DNA of 50,626 bases from an uncultured Ectothiorhodospiraceae bacterium. Lineage in GTDB: Bacteria; Pseudomonadota; Gammaproteobacteria; UBA9214. Location of the stretch: contig CAMYMI010000019.1 in assembly GCA_947259415.1 (NCBI GenBank), forward strand, positions 1 to 50,626, written 5' to 3'. Shown here piece after piece: positions 24,614 to 33,031 of the stretch (the first letter of the stretch is position 1; every line of letters begins with the position of its first letter). Below the pieces are notes generated by a model. That model did not search any database and had not been told where the DNA came from. It saw only the letters and a list, made by a program, of their open reading frames with translations. Made by a program: the position numbers and the translations under genes.

Positions 24614-25975
24614 ATGAAACATTACGCGGCAACGAATACAGAGGAACTAAACAGTCAACCGGATCCAGTGTCACTCTGGGATGCTTTCAAGTACTGGCTC
24701 AAACTGGGTTTTATCAGTTTTGGCGGGCCGGCAGGCCAGATAAGCATGATGCATCAGGAACTGGTAGAAAAACGACGCTGGGTTTCCGAGCATCGCTTTT
24801 TGCATGCACTCAATTACACCATGGTGCTGCCGGGGCCAGAGGCACAGCAACTGGCGACCTATATCGGCTGGTTGATGCACGGTGTATGGGGTGGGATTAT
24901 CGCGGGTGTGCTGTTTGTGCTGCCGTCACTGTTTATTCTGATTGCCTTAACATGGGGGTATCTGGCATATAACGATGTACCTGCAGTAGCAGGCATCTTG
25001 TACGGTATTAAACCCGCCGTCACAGCAATCGTTGTTTTTGCAGCCTATCGTATTGGTACCAGGGCCTTGAAGAATAATGTGCTCCGGACAATTGCAGTAC
25101 TGGCGTTTATTGCGATTTTTGCCTTTGATGTACCTTTCCCTTACATCGTGCTTATGGCCGGCATCATCGGTTTTGTCGGTTCATATTTTGCACCCGATAA
25201 ATTCAGGGCGGGCGGACATCAGCCGGGGTCGAAAAACTCCTATGGCCCTGCATTAATTGATGATGACACGCCTATTCCTGCACAAATGCAATTCGGATGG
25301 GGCAGGGTGCTCATATTCGTTGTAGCCGGGCTTGTTATATGGGCTTCTGTAATGGCGCTGCTTTCAACGATTTATGGTTGGAATGGCACGCTCACGCAAA
25401 TGGGATGGTTTTTCACTAAAGCGGCGCTTGTGACCTTTGGCGGCGCCTATGCAGTGTTGCCCTATGTCTATCAAGGGGGTGTCGAACATTATGCATGGTT
25501 GAGCGGGGCGCAGATGATCGATGGTCTTGCGCTTGGTGAAACAACTCCGGGTCCACTCATCATGGTTGTCGCGTTTGTTGGCTTTGTTGGCGGCTGGGGA
25601 AAAGAACTTTTTGGCCCGGACATGCTTCCTTTAGCTGGTATAGCGGGAGCAGGTATCGCTACGTTCTTCACATTTCTACCGTCGTTTCTTTTTATCCTGA
25701 TCGGCGGTCCAGCAGTTGAAGCGACGCGGCATGAAGTCAAATTTACTGCGCCATTAACAGGCATTACTGCTGCAGTGGTTGGTGTCGTAATCAATCTGGC
25801 GGTATTTTTTGCCTACCATGTACTTTGGCCCCAAGGTTTCGAAGCAAGGTTTGAATGGTTTTCAGCATTGATAGGAATAGCTGCATTCATTGCCCTGTTC
25901 AGATACAAGGCAGGTATTCTCTCGGTTGTTGCCGCATGTGCTGTCGTCGGTTTGAGTTATTCCTTGTTGCTGTAA
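24614..25975 (+). CDS. chrA: Chromate efflux transporter ChrA (long-chain)
   Basis: This 453-residue inner-membrane protein of the CHR superfamily is made of two homologous halves. The first begins KLGFISFGGPAGQISMMHQE and continues with LPGPEAQQLATYIGWLMHG; the second has FGGAYAVLPYVYQGG and LGETTPGPLIMVVAFVGF. The family exports chromate driven by the proton gradient, and many homologues have no tested substrate. The ATG has only a modest AGG box and overlaps the end of a 22-codon frame by ATGA. It is a single gene divergent from the suf operon, with no chrB regulator beside it. Confidence 0.92.
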   Translation: MKHYAATNTEELNSQPDPVSLWDAFKYWLKLGFISFGGPAGQISMMHQELVEKRRWVSEHRFLHALNYTMVLPGPEAQQLATYIGWLMHGVWGGIIAGVLFVLPSLFILIALTWGYLAYNDVPAVAGILYGIKPAVTAIVVFAAYRIGTRALKNNVLRTIAVLAFIAIFAFDVPFPYIVLMAGIIGFVGSYFAPDKFRAGGHQPGSKNSYGPALIDDDTPIPAQMQFGWGRVLIFVVAGLVIWASVMALLSTIYGWNGTLTQMGWFFTKAALVTFGGAYAVLPYVYQGGVEHYAWLSGAQMIDGLALGETTPGPLIMVVAFVGFVGGWGKELFGPDMLPLAGIAGAGIATFFTFLPSFLFILIGGPAVEATRHEVKFTAPLTGITAAVVGVVINLAVFFAYHVLWPQGFEARFEWFSALIGIAAFIALFRYKAGILSVVAACAVVGLSYSLLL

Positions 25976-26279
25976 TTATAGAAGGCTGACAAAACGCCAC
26001 GCTGGATTTCTTCTCTTTAATCTAACGGGGACTTTCTGTTAGTTGCAGTTACTGAATAACCAGCAAGGGGCCTGTCACGAGAAAACCTGTGAGGCGATGC
26101 TAATGATCGCTGGCGGTTGCGCACAGTGCACAATCATGTCCTGGCCACTCACCGCAGCAGAATATTAACCGCCTGAAAGGGGATGGGTGGCTTAATGTGT
26201 CAGGCAGCCTGTTCTTGAGGGAAAGAAAGAACGGATATTGTAAATCGGACGGGAACGCAAAGCAGGGCCCTTGTCAGAT
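25976..26279. other. Intergenic gap, no gene seen
   Basis: These 304 bases lie between the convergent chrA and pgl genes. I see no plausible coding frame, RNA gene or strong palindrome. Confidence 0.5.
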
Positions 26280-26945
26280 CTAACCTGCCGCGTCCTCGTC
26301 AATAAACCAGTGGATCGGACCCACCCGGGCAATCGGCAGTTGGTTGCCGTCACGCACGAGTTGCAATGCCTCGCGCTTGCCGGCGCCTGCGACCAGCGCC
26401 ACACGCTCAGCGGCGGCCTGCAGTGCCGTCACCCCCAGTGACACCCGTTCCGGTGGAGGTTTGGGCGCAGCGTAAACCGGTACCACCAGGCGCTCATCCT
26501 CGAGGGCGTCATTTTCCGGGAACAGGCTGGCGGTATGACCGTCTTCACCCATGCCGAGCAGCACGATATCCAGATTACCGATCGCCTGGATGACCCCGGT
26601 ATAGGTCGCGGCTGCCGACTCGGGCCCCAGCTCGGCGGGAATCGGGTGCAGGTTCGCGGCAGGCGCGTCAATCCTCGACCACAGGTGTTCGCGCACCAGG
26701 GTGTCGTTGCGCTGCACATGGCCAGCGGGATAGCAGCGCTCATCGCCCAGATACCAGTGGATCCGGTCCCAGGGCAAGGGCAGTTCCGCCAGCAGTTCCA
26801 GGCAGCGGGACGGTGTGCGGCCTCCCGGCAGGGCGACATGGCAAAGCTGTTTCCGCGCCAGGCAGTCCTTAATCCTTGCATAAAGGTAATCGGCCGCGGC
26901 CCGGGCCAGCCCTTCCACATCCGGATAGATCTGGAATTCGCTCAT
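26280..26945 (-). CDS. pgl: 6-phosphogluconolactonase
   Basis: This 221-residue enzyme of the glucosamine/galactosamine-6-phosphate isomerase superfamily (DevB/Pgl type) hydrolyses 6-phosphogluconolactone to 6-phosphogluconate. The motifs ALPGGRTPSRCLELLAEL, WYLGDERCYP and LLGMGEDGHTASLFP mark the active site. It is the third gene of the gnd-zwf-pgl operon, 9 bases after zwf, giving the whole oxidative branch of the pentose phosphate pathway in one unit. Confidence 0.95.
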   Translation of the reverse strand: MSEFQIYPDVEGLARAAADYLYARIKDCLARKQLCHVALPGGRTPSRCLELLAELPLPWDRIHWYLGDERCYPAGHVQRNDTLVREHLWSRIDAPAANLHPIPAELGPESAAATYTGVIQAIGNLDIVLLGMGEDGHTASLFPENDALEDERLVVPVYAAPKPPPERVSLGVTALQAAAERVALVAGAGKREALQLVRDGNQLPIARVGPIHWFIDEDAAG

Positions 26946-26954
26946 GGGTGCAAG

Positions 26955-28451
26955 TCAGCTGGGGCGGTGCCAGCCGCCGACACAGTCACGGGTCAACGCG
27001 TCCATGGCGGAAATGTCCCAGGTACCCGCGCGATAGCGCTCGATGGAAACCCGGTCCTTCCAGTTATCCAGGATGGGTTCGACGATTTCCCATGACTCCT
27101 CCACCTCATCGGAACGCGAAAACAGCGTGCTGTCACCGGTCAATACATCATGCATCAGTATCTCATAGGCATCGGCGACATCCGCGTCATCGTTTGCATA
27201 CGGTGCGCGCATCACCAGGCGCTGGATATCGGTGGTCAGTCCGGGCTGCTTGGCGTTCATGCGTAATACCACACCGGCCTCGGGCTGCAGGCGGAATACC
27301 AGGGCATTGGCGGCCGGGACCGAGGCCTGGGTGTCGAACAGGTTGAAGGGCGGCTTGCGGAAGCGGATCATCACCTCCGAGGCCTTATTCTCCAGGCGTT
27401 TGCCCGACCAGAGGATGAACGGCACCCCCTGCCAGCGCCAGTTGTCAATCTGGAAACGCACCGCAGCAAAGGTCTCGGTGGCCGAGTCGGGTGCCACGCC
27501 GTCCTCCATGACATAGGCCGGCGTGTCTTCGCCGTCGATGTGGCCCGCTGCGTACTGTGCTGCGACCGTCTGCTCCGAGACTGTTTGAGGTTCGAAGCGG
27601 CGCACAGCGCGCAGTACCTTCATCTTTTCATCGCGCACGGCATTGGCCGTGAACTCGACCGGCGGTTCCATCGCGACCAGCGTCATCAGCTGCATCAGGT
27701 GACTCTGGATCATGTCGCGCAGCGCCCCGGCATTTTCGTAGTACGGTGCGCGGTACTCGATGCCCAGGGTTTCGGCCACCGAGATCTGGATGTGATCGAT
27801 GTAATTGCGGTTCCACAGGGGTTCCATGATGCTGTTGGCAAAGCGGTAGACCAGCAGGTTCTGTACGCTTTCCTTGCCCAGGTAGTGGTCGATACGGTAG
27901 ATCTGGGACTCGTCGATGAACGACTGCAGCTCCCGGTTCAGTTCGCGGGCCGAGTCGAGGTTCATGCCGAAGGGCTTCTCGATGACAAGTCGCCGGTAAC
28001 CCTCGTCCTGCGCAGTGAGTCCGGCCCGATTCAGTCCCTGTGCCGCAACCCGATACCACCGGGGCGGGATGGCGCAGTAGAACATGGCGTTCTTTCTGCC
28101 GCCCAGCTGTTCCAGCGACTCCGCCAGCCGGTTATAGGTGGTCTCATCATCCAGGTCGCCGGGCACCATCTTCAGCAGGGCGGAAAACGCCTGCCAGCGG
28201 ACCTCATCCATGCTGACCTCGGGGGCGAACTCCGCTAGCCCGTCACGCACTAGCTGTCGCCATTCATCGACGCTCATGTCCCGCACGACACCGATGATGC
28301 GGCTCTCCGGGTGCACCAGCCCGCAGTCGATCATGCGCACCAGGGCCGGCATCAACTTGCGTTTGGTCAGATCGCCGGTGGCGCCAAAGATAACGATATT
28401 GGCTGGGTCAGCCGTTTCGTTGCAGAAACCTTGATCATGCGGTGTGCTCAC
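26955..28451 (-). CDS. zwf: Glucose-6-phosphate 1-dehydrogenase
   Basis: This 498-residue enzyme oxidises glucose 6-phosphate to the lactone, making NADPH. The Rossmann motif IFGATGDLTKRKLMPAL, the EKPFG motif and the active-site RIDHYLGKE with its catalytic His are all present. Length is standard. The start overlaps the gnd stop by 4 bases and pgl follows at once. NADPH made here would also serve the antioxidant and lipid-reducing enzymes earlier in the window. Confidence 0.97.
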   Translation of the reverse strand: MSTPHDQGFCNETADPANIVIFGATGDLTKRKLMPALVRMIDCGLVHPESRIIGVVRDMSVDEWRQLVRDGLAEFAPEVSMDEVRWQAFSALLKMVPGDLDDETTYNRLAESLEQLGGRKNAMFYCAIPPRWYRVAAQGLNRAGLTAQDEGYRRLVIEKPFGMNLDSARELNRELQSFIDESQIYRIDHYLGKESVQNLLVYRFANSIMEPLWNRNYIDHIQISVAETLGIEYRAPYYENAGALRDMIQSHLMQLMTLVAMEPPVEFTANAVRDEKMKVLRAVRRFEPQTVSEQTVAAQYAAGHIDGEDTPAYVMEDGVAPDSATETFAAVRFQIDNWRWQGVPFILWSGKRLENKASEVMIRFRKPPFNLFDTQASVPAANALVFRLQPEAGVVLRMNAKQPGLTTDIQRLVMRAPYANDDADVADAYEILMHDVLTGDSTLFSRSDEVEESWEIVEPILDNWKDRVSIERYRAGTWDISAMDALTRDCVGGWHRPS

Positions 28452-29383
28452 GATGTCTTGTCCTTGCTGCTGTCGGTTGGGCGTATGGCATGACCTCCGA
28501 AGCCGGCGCGCATCGCATTCAACAGTTTGCCGGCGTAGGATGGATCCTGGCGGCTGCGGAAGCGCATCTGCAGGGCAAGCGCCAGTACCGGTGTGGGGAC
28601 TGCACTGTCGATGGCATCGTGCACCGTCCAGCGGCCCTCGCCGGAGTCATCGACATGGTCACTCAGCGTCGCCATGTGGTTCTCGTCGCCCAGTGCCTCC
28701 TCGATCAGGTCGAGCAGCCAGGAGCGCACCACGCTGCCGTGCTGCCAGATTTGTGCGACCTGGTGCAGATCGAGCTGCATCTCATCCCGGGACTGCATCA
28801 GTTCGAAGCCTTCGGCGTAGGCCTGCATCAGTCCATACTCGATACCGTTATGCACCATCTTGACGTAGTGGCCGGCGCCGATTGGCCCGACATGGCCCCA
28901 GCCGGTATTCGCCGCGGGCGCCAGCGACCTGAGTGCGGGTTCGACCAGTGCCACAGCCGCATTACTGCCCCCGACCATCAGACTGTAGCCGTTTTCCAGT
29001 CCCCAGACCCCACCCGAGGTGCCGCAGTCAACGAAGTGGATGCCGGCCTCGGCAAGCCGTGCGCCCCGCTCCTGGCTCTGTCTGAAATTGGAGTTGCCGC
29101 CATCGATGACCAGGTCCCCCCGGTCCAGGCCGGCGACCAGCAGGTCGTCGATGGACTGGTCGACGAACTGGTGCGGGACCATCAGCCAGACGACCCGTGG
29201 AGTGTCGAGGTGCGCGAGAACACCCTCGAGATCCGCCGCCGGAGTGACGTTTTCCATTTCACCGGCCAGTGTATTGACTGCCTCGGCCGAAACGTCATAG
29301 GTCACGAGTTCATGGCCGTCCCTGACCAGGCGCCGCACCATATTGGCGCCCATTTTTCCCAAACCGATCATGGCAAGTTTCAT
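28448..29383 (-). CDS. gnd: 6-phosphogluconate dehydrogenase, decarboxylating (short, GndA/YqeC type)
   Basis: This 311-residue enzyme converts 6-phosphogluconate to ribulose 5-phosphate and CO2. The Rossmann start is MKLAMIGLGKMGANMVRRLV, followed by the substrate motif VDCGTSGGVWGLENGY and KMVHNGIEYGLMQ with the catalytic Lys and His. It is the short form (about 300 residues, against about 470 for the E. coli type). Asp30 at the end of the second strand, where NADP-users have Asn-Arg, suggests NAD+ preference. The ATG at 29383 has an AGGA box; a frame reaching 29665 is not supported. It is the first gene of the operon. Confidence 0.95.
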   Translation of the reverse strand: MKLAMIGLGKMGANMVRRLVRDGHELVTYDVSAEAVNTLAGEMENVTPAADLEGVLAHLDTPRVVWLMVPHQFVDQSIDDLLVAGLDRGDLVIDGGNSNFRQSQERGARLAEAGIHFVDCGTSGGVWGLENGYSLMVGGSNAAVALVEPALRSLAPAANTGWGHVGPIGAGHYVKMVHNGIEYGLMQAYAEGFELMQSRDEMQLDLHQVAQIWQHGSVVRSWLLDLIEEALGDENHMATLSDHVDDSGEGRWTVHDAIDSAVPTPVLALALQMRFRSRQDPSYAGKLLNAMRAGFGGHAIRPTDSSKDKTS

Positions 29384-29730
29384 GGGTCTGTCCTGTAATT
29401 GAAAGGTGGCTTGCGTTCTTAGGGGCGATAGTAGCGTAACTTGGATGAGGCAGCACAACGGTTGGTAATGAAATTTCAGTTCATTCATTGCAGGAAGAAC
29501 TGAAGCCGCGCTGTATGTGCTTTTACAATGAAGCATGACTAAAGTCACAGCTACGTATGTCACTGACTTACGCCGGCGGGTGTATGATCTGGCCTCATGA
29601 AGGGCTTCCTGACATTCACGCCGGCAGTGTTGTATGTGTTGAGTGTCGTGCTTGCGTGCTTCCACGGAGATTATTTAGTGACTCAACTATTCGGAAAGCA
29701 GCGCTGGAAACTGCCGCTGTTTAATGCAAC
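29384..29730. promoter_or_regulatory. Divergent promoter region between gnd and glk
   Basis: This region of 347 bases serves the gnd-zwf-pgl operon on one side and glk on the other. A short palindrome TGAAATTTCA lies near 29468-29477. TATGAT at 29583-29588 could be a -10 for the glk side, though no good -35 is visible. I looked for a HexR-type site (TGTART...AYTACA) and did not find a convincing one. Confidence 0.4.
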
Positions 29731-29737
29731 GTGCTGA
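29597..29737 (+). CDS. Candidate small ORF overlapping the glk start, 46 residues
   Basis: An open frame from the ATG at 29597 reads MKGFLTFTPAVLYVLSVVLA, then CFHGDYLVTQLFGKQRWKLP and a short end, with one hydrophobic stretch. An internal GTG at 29678 with a GGAGA box 7 bases upstream gives a 19-residue version. The stop (29735-29737) overlaps the glk GTG start by 7 bases. glk has no Shine-Dalgarno of its own, so the frame may work as a translated leader. No family is recognised. Confidence 0.35.
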   Translation: MKGFLTFTPAVLYVLSVVLACFHGDYLVTQLFGKQRWKLPLFNATC

Positions 29738-30723
29738 AGATATTGTCAGGCGACATTGGGGGTACCACGACCCGCCTGGCGCTGTTTGACATGGCTGTCG
29801 GCAGGGGTGCGGTGTTAGAGCGGCGTGCCTATACCAGTGCAGACTATGCCAGTTTCACCGAGATCCTTACCGATTTCTCCATGCATACGGATACAACCTG
29901 TGCCGCGGCCTGCTTCGGCGTGGCTGGTCCGGTCAGTGCCGGGCGCAGCCGGATCACCAACCTGCCGTGGACCATCGACGCCGGTGAGCTAGAGGCAATA
30001 TTCGGCTGGCCACGGGTCAGGTTAGTCAACGACCTCGAGGCCATTGCCTGGGGAATCGGGGCGCTGGAGGAGCAGGACTACTGCACCCTGAATGACGGCC
30101 AGCCCGAGGCGGCGGGCAACCAGGCGGTGATCGCCGCCGGCACCGGGCTGGGCCAGGCCGGGCGGGTCTGGGACGGGCGGCGCCATCACCCGCTAGCCTG
30201 CGAGGGCGGCCATGCCGACTACGCGCCCGCTGGCGCGACCGAAATCGCCCTCATGGACTGGCTGGGTGAGCGCTACGGCCATGTCAGCTGGGAACGCGTC
30301 GTATCCGGTCCGGGACTGGTCACTATCCATGCCTTCCTGCGGGACTACCGCAAGGCCAGTACACCCGGATGGCTGCAGTCTCAGCTGCAGACCGATGATG
30401 CCGCGGCGGCCATTTCCGATGCAGCACTGGCCGGCCGGGACGAGATCTGCAGGGAGGCGCTCGATCTGTTCATCCGCTGTTACGGGGCCGAGGCCGGCAA
30501 CCTGGCGCTAAAGCTGATGGCGACCGGGGGCGTGTTCGTCGCCGGGGGCATCGCACCGCAGCTCATCGAACGCCTTCGGCAGGGAGACTTCCTGGCCGCC
30601 TTCTGCGCCAAGGGGCGTATGCAGGGCCTGATGGAGGCCATGCCGGTCAGGGTGCTGCGCAACGAGAGCGCTTCCCTGCTGGGGCCGGCGGTCTGCGCAG
30701 CGGAGTCACTGGCCACGGAATGA
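29731..30723 (+). CDS. glk: Glucokinase (Glk type)
   Basis: This 330-residue enzyme phosphorylates glucose with ATP. The ATP-binding motif GDIGGTTTRLALF is at the N-terminus, followed by CFGVAGPVSAGRSRITNLPW, VNDLEAIAWGIGAL, AAGTGLGQA and EGGHADYAP; these are the Glk-family rather than ROK landmarks. The start is the GTG at 29731, giving LKILSGDIGG, which matches the family N-terminus. It has no ribosome-binding site and is overlapped by a small upstream frame. It is divergent from gnd-zwf-pgl and followed by pgi. Confidence 0.95.
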   Translation: MLKILSGDIGGTTTRLALFDMAVGRGAVLERRAYTSADYASFTEILTDFSMHTDTTCAAACFGVAGPVSAGRSRITNLPWTIDAGELEAIFGWPRVRLVNDLEAIAWGIGALEEQDYCTLNDGQPEAAGNQAVIAAGTGLGQAGRVWDGRRHHPLACEGGHADYAPAGATEIALMDWLGERYGHVSWERVVSGPGLVTIHAFLRDYRKASTPGWLQSQLQTDDAAAAISDAALAGRDEICREALDLFIRCYGAEAGNLALKLMATGGVFVAGGIAPQLIERLRQGDFLAAFCAKGRMQGLMEAMPVRVLRNESASLLGPAVCAAESLATE

Positions 30724-30942
30724 AGACGTGATACCGAGATGCAGGAGTGCTTTGTTTATGCCCGGCGATTTATCGGGTGCAAGCGCGATCGCCCACTGCC
30801 GTCGCTATCAGGCCGTGAATTCGCCATGCCCGTAGGGAATATTTCCCGGACAGCGGTGGTATAGTTTCCACATTTAGGCCCTGCGATCCATGCCAGTGTG
30901 AGCCATTGCAAGTCGCTATCAAAGATTTAATACCGTATAGCA

Positions 30943-32661
30943 ATGAACAAACTCAACTACCGATTACCCGCCACCCTGGCCACTGCCGTCGAAGCGGCAC
31001 TGGCCGACTGGCAACAGCACGATAAGGTCCGACGCCTGTGGGACAAGGATGCCACGCTGTGGACCGGCAGCAACGAAGCCCACTGGCTGGACTGGCTGAC
31101 GGCCCCGGCCGAGCAGCGAGAGCATCTCGCCGACCTGTACGAATTTGCGGCCGAGGTTCGCGATTCCGGCTTCAGGGACGTGGTCCTGCTGGGCATGGGC
31201 GGATCGAGCATGGCGCCCGAGGTCCTGCGTGAGACCTTCGGTGCGGCCGTTGGCTACCCGGACCTCAAGGTGGTCGATTCGACCGACCCGGCACAGGTCC
31301 GGGCGGTGGAGGAGTCAATTGACCTGGCGCGCACCCTGTTTCTCGTGGCCAGCAAGTCCGGCAGCACGCTGGAGCCGAACATCCTCAAGGCCTATTTCTA
31401 CCAGCAGGTGGTCGACACGGTGGGCGCGAGCCAGGCGGAGCATTTCGTGGCGATCACCGACCCCGGCTCAGACCTCGAGGATGTGGCCAACGTCTCGGGG
31501 TTCCGGCACATCTTTCATGGCAACCCGGAGATCGGCGGACGCTTCTCGGCGCTATCCAGCTTCGGGCTGGTCCCGGCAGCCCTGCTGGGCATCGATCTGC
31601 AACGCTTTCTGGACAGCACTCTGGAGATGGTGGCTGCCTGTTCTCCCGATGCAGCGGTCAGGGAAAACCCGGGCGTGGTGCTCGGTAGTATCCTGGGATC
31701 GGCGGCCAACCAGGGCCGTGACAAGCTGACCCTGATTACCTCGCCCGGGGTGGCCTCCATCGGCGCCTGGCTGGAGCAGTTGGTAGCCGAGTCCACCGGC
31801 AAGCAGGGCAAGGCCATCATCCCGTTGGACGGGGAGTCGGTTGAGGCACCCCAGACCTACGGTGACGACCGCCTGTTCGTCTACCTGCGTCTCGAGAGTG
31901 CAGCAGACGCCAGCCAGGATAAGGCAGTCACGCTGCTGGAGCAGGCCGGCCAGCCGGTTGTATACATCGACATCGAAGACATCTACAACCTGGGACAAGA
32001 GTGGTTCCGCTGGGAGATCGCCACGGCTGTGAGCGGCGCGCTTATGGGGATTAACCCCTTCGACCAGCCCGATGTCGAGGCCAGCAAGGTCGAGACCCGC
32101 AAGCTGACCATGGCCTACGAGATTGATGGCAGGCTGCCGGCCGAAACCCCGCTGGCCGAGGACGACGGGCTCGCGTTGTATACCGATGAGATCAATGCCG
32201 GAGCATTACAGGCCATCGCCGGGGAGCGGGCCTCCCTGGCAGACTACCTCAAGGCACATCTGGGCCGGATCGAACCCGGCGACTATGTGGCCCTGCTGGC
32301 CTACCTGGCGCGCAATGAGATCCACGACTATCCCCTGCAGTCAATGCGCCACATTATCCAAACGAGCTGGAAGGTCGCCACCTGCGTCGGCTTCGGACCG
32401 CGCTTTCTGCATTCCACCGGCCAGGCCTACAAGGGCGGGCCGAATACAGGAGTATTCCTGCAGATCACCTGCGAGGATGCCGTCGAGCTCGCGGTACCGG
32501 GACACGAATACACCTTCGGGGTGGTCAAGGCCGCTCAGGCGCGCGGAGATTTCGAGGTGCTTGCCGAGCGTAAGCGCCGCGCCCTCAGGATTCACCTGGG
32601 CAAGGACACAGTACAGGGGCTGTATACGTTGTGGCGACTGGTGGAGGAGGCAGCAACGTAA
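30943..32661 (+). CDS. pgi: Glucose-6-phosphate isomerase of the Tal-Pgi type, isomerase part alone
   Basis: This 572-residue protein matches the isomerase half of the bifunctional transaldolase/phosphoglucose isomerase (about 950 residues) better than E. coli Pgi. Landmarks are VVLLGMGGSSMAPEVLRETF, VASKSGSTLEPN, GGRFSALSSFGLVPAALLGI and GINPFDQPDVEASK. The first about 60 residues (MNKLNYRLPATLATAVEAAL) form the linker region that follows the transaldolase in fusions, and no transaldolase lies upstream. It interconverts glucose 6-phosphate and fructose 6-phosphate between glk and zwf. A TATAGT box about 80 bases upstream may be its promoter. Confidence 0.92.
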   Translation: MNKLNYRLPATLATAVEAALADWQQHDKVRRLWDKDATLWTGSNEAHWLDWLTAPAEQREHLADLYEFAAEVRDSGFRDVVLLGMGGSSMAPEVLRETFGAAVGYPDLKVVDSTDPAQVRAVEESIDLARTLFLVASKSGSTLEPNILKAYFYQQVVDTVGASQAEHFVAITDPGSDLEDVANVSGFRHIFHGNPEIGGRFSALSSFGLVPAALLGIDLQRFLDSTLEMVAACSPDAAVRENPGVVLGSILGSAANQGRDKLTLITSPGVASIGAWLEQLVAESTGKQGKAIIPLDGESVEAPQTYGDDRLFVYLRLESAADASQDKAVTLLEQAGQPVVYIDIEDIYNLGQEWFRWEIATAVSGALMGINPFDQPDVEASKVETRKLTMAYEIDGRLPAETPLAEDDGLALYTDEINAGALQAIAGERASLADYLKAHLGRIEPGDYVALLAYLARNEIHDYPLQSMRHIIQTSWKVATCVGFGPRFLHSTGQAYKGGPNTGVFLQITCEDAVELAVPGHEYTFGVVKAAQARGDFEVLAERKRRALRIHLGKDTVQGLYTLWRLVEEAAT

Positions 32662-32696
32662 AGCAAGTAAAACGTGAAGTGTTAGACGTGAAATGC
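32662..32696. repeat. Degenerate 7-bp repeat array after pgi
   Basis: Directly after the pgi stop come five 7-base units: AGCAAGT, AAAACGT, GAAGTGT, TAGACGT and GAAATGC. They belong to a family whose consensus is roughly GARAMGT. The last unit leads into GCAGGAGCGCTTCG, shared with the element after prsR. Confidence 0.6.
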
Positions 32697-33031
32697 AGGA
32701 GCGCTTCGTTTATGCACGACACTTTACCGGCTGCTGGTTCGATCAACCACACGAAAGCTGCAAGAAGTGAAGCGTGAGCACCGGAGTTTGCACTGTGCGC
32801 ACCATCGAGGCCAGTTTTGTTAGAGACGTACGGTGAGCACGGCGCACCCTGTGATTAACGAGTATTCCCTCCCTTATGAACGGGAGAGGGCCGGGGTGAG
32901 GATTGAGTAATTGGTGAACAGTTGCCTTATCCATCCCCTCGTCCCAGCCTTCTCTCTTAAGGGGAGAAGAGATTAAACAATTGGGCGTTCACTACGTCCA
33001 CAATAATTAGAGCACCCTGAGGGGACTTTCG
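32697..33031. repeat. Repeat-rich intergenic stretch before the phosphorylase gene
   Basis: No gene is seen. It holds a second short 7-bp array (AGAAGTG, AAGCGTG at 32763-32776). It also has a degraded copy of the palindromic element found at 48114-48183 (TGTGCGCACCATCGAGG, then GAGCACGGCGCACCCTG, about 32790-32862), and purine-rich stretches around 32870-32970 (GGGAGAGGGCCGGGGTGAGG and its near complement). Confidence 0.5.

Noticed and set aside
24460-24617. 30- and 22-codon frames before chrA as separate genes
   Set aside because: Chained ATGA overlaps are suggestive, but the frames are too short and match nothing; noted only as a finding.
28442-29398. Long open frame antisense to gnd
   Set aside because: It lies wholly opposite a clear gnd gene with normal family motifs; its product has no recognisable motif.
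29384-29730. HexR operator between gnd and glk
   Set aside because: HexR control would fit the genes, but no TGTART...AYTACA palindrome is present; TGAAATTTCA alone is too short to claim.
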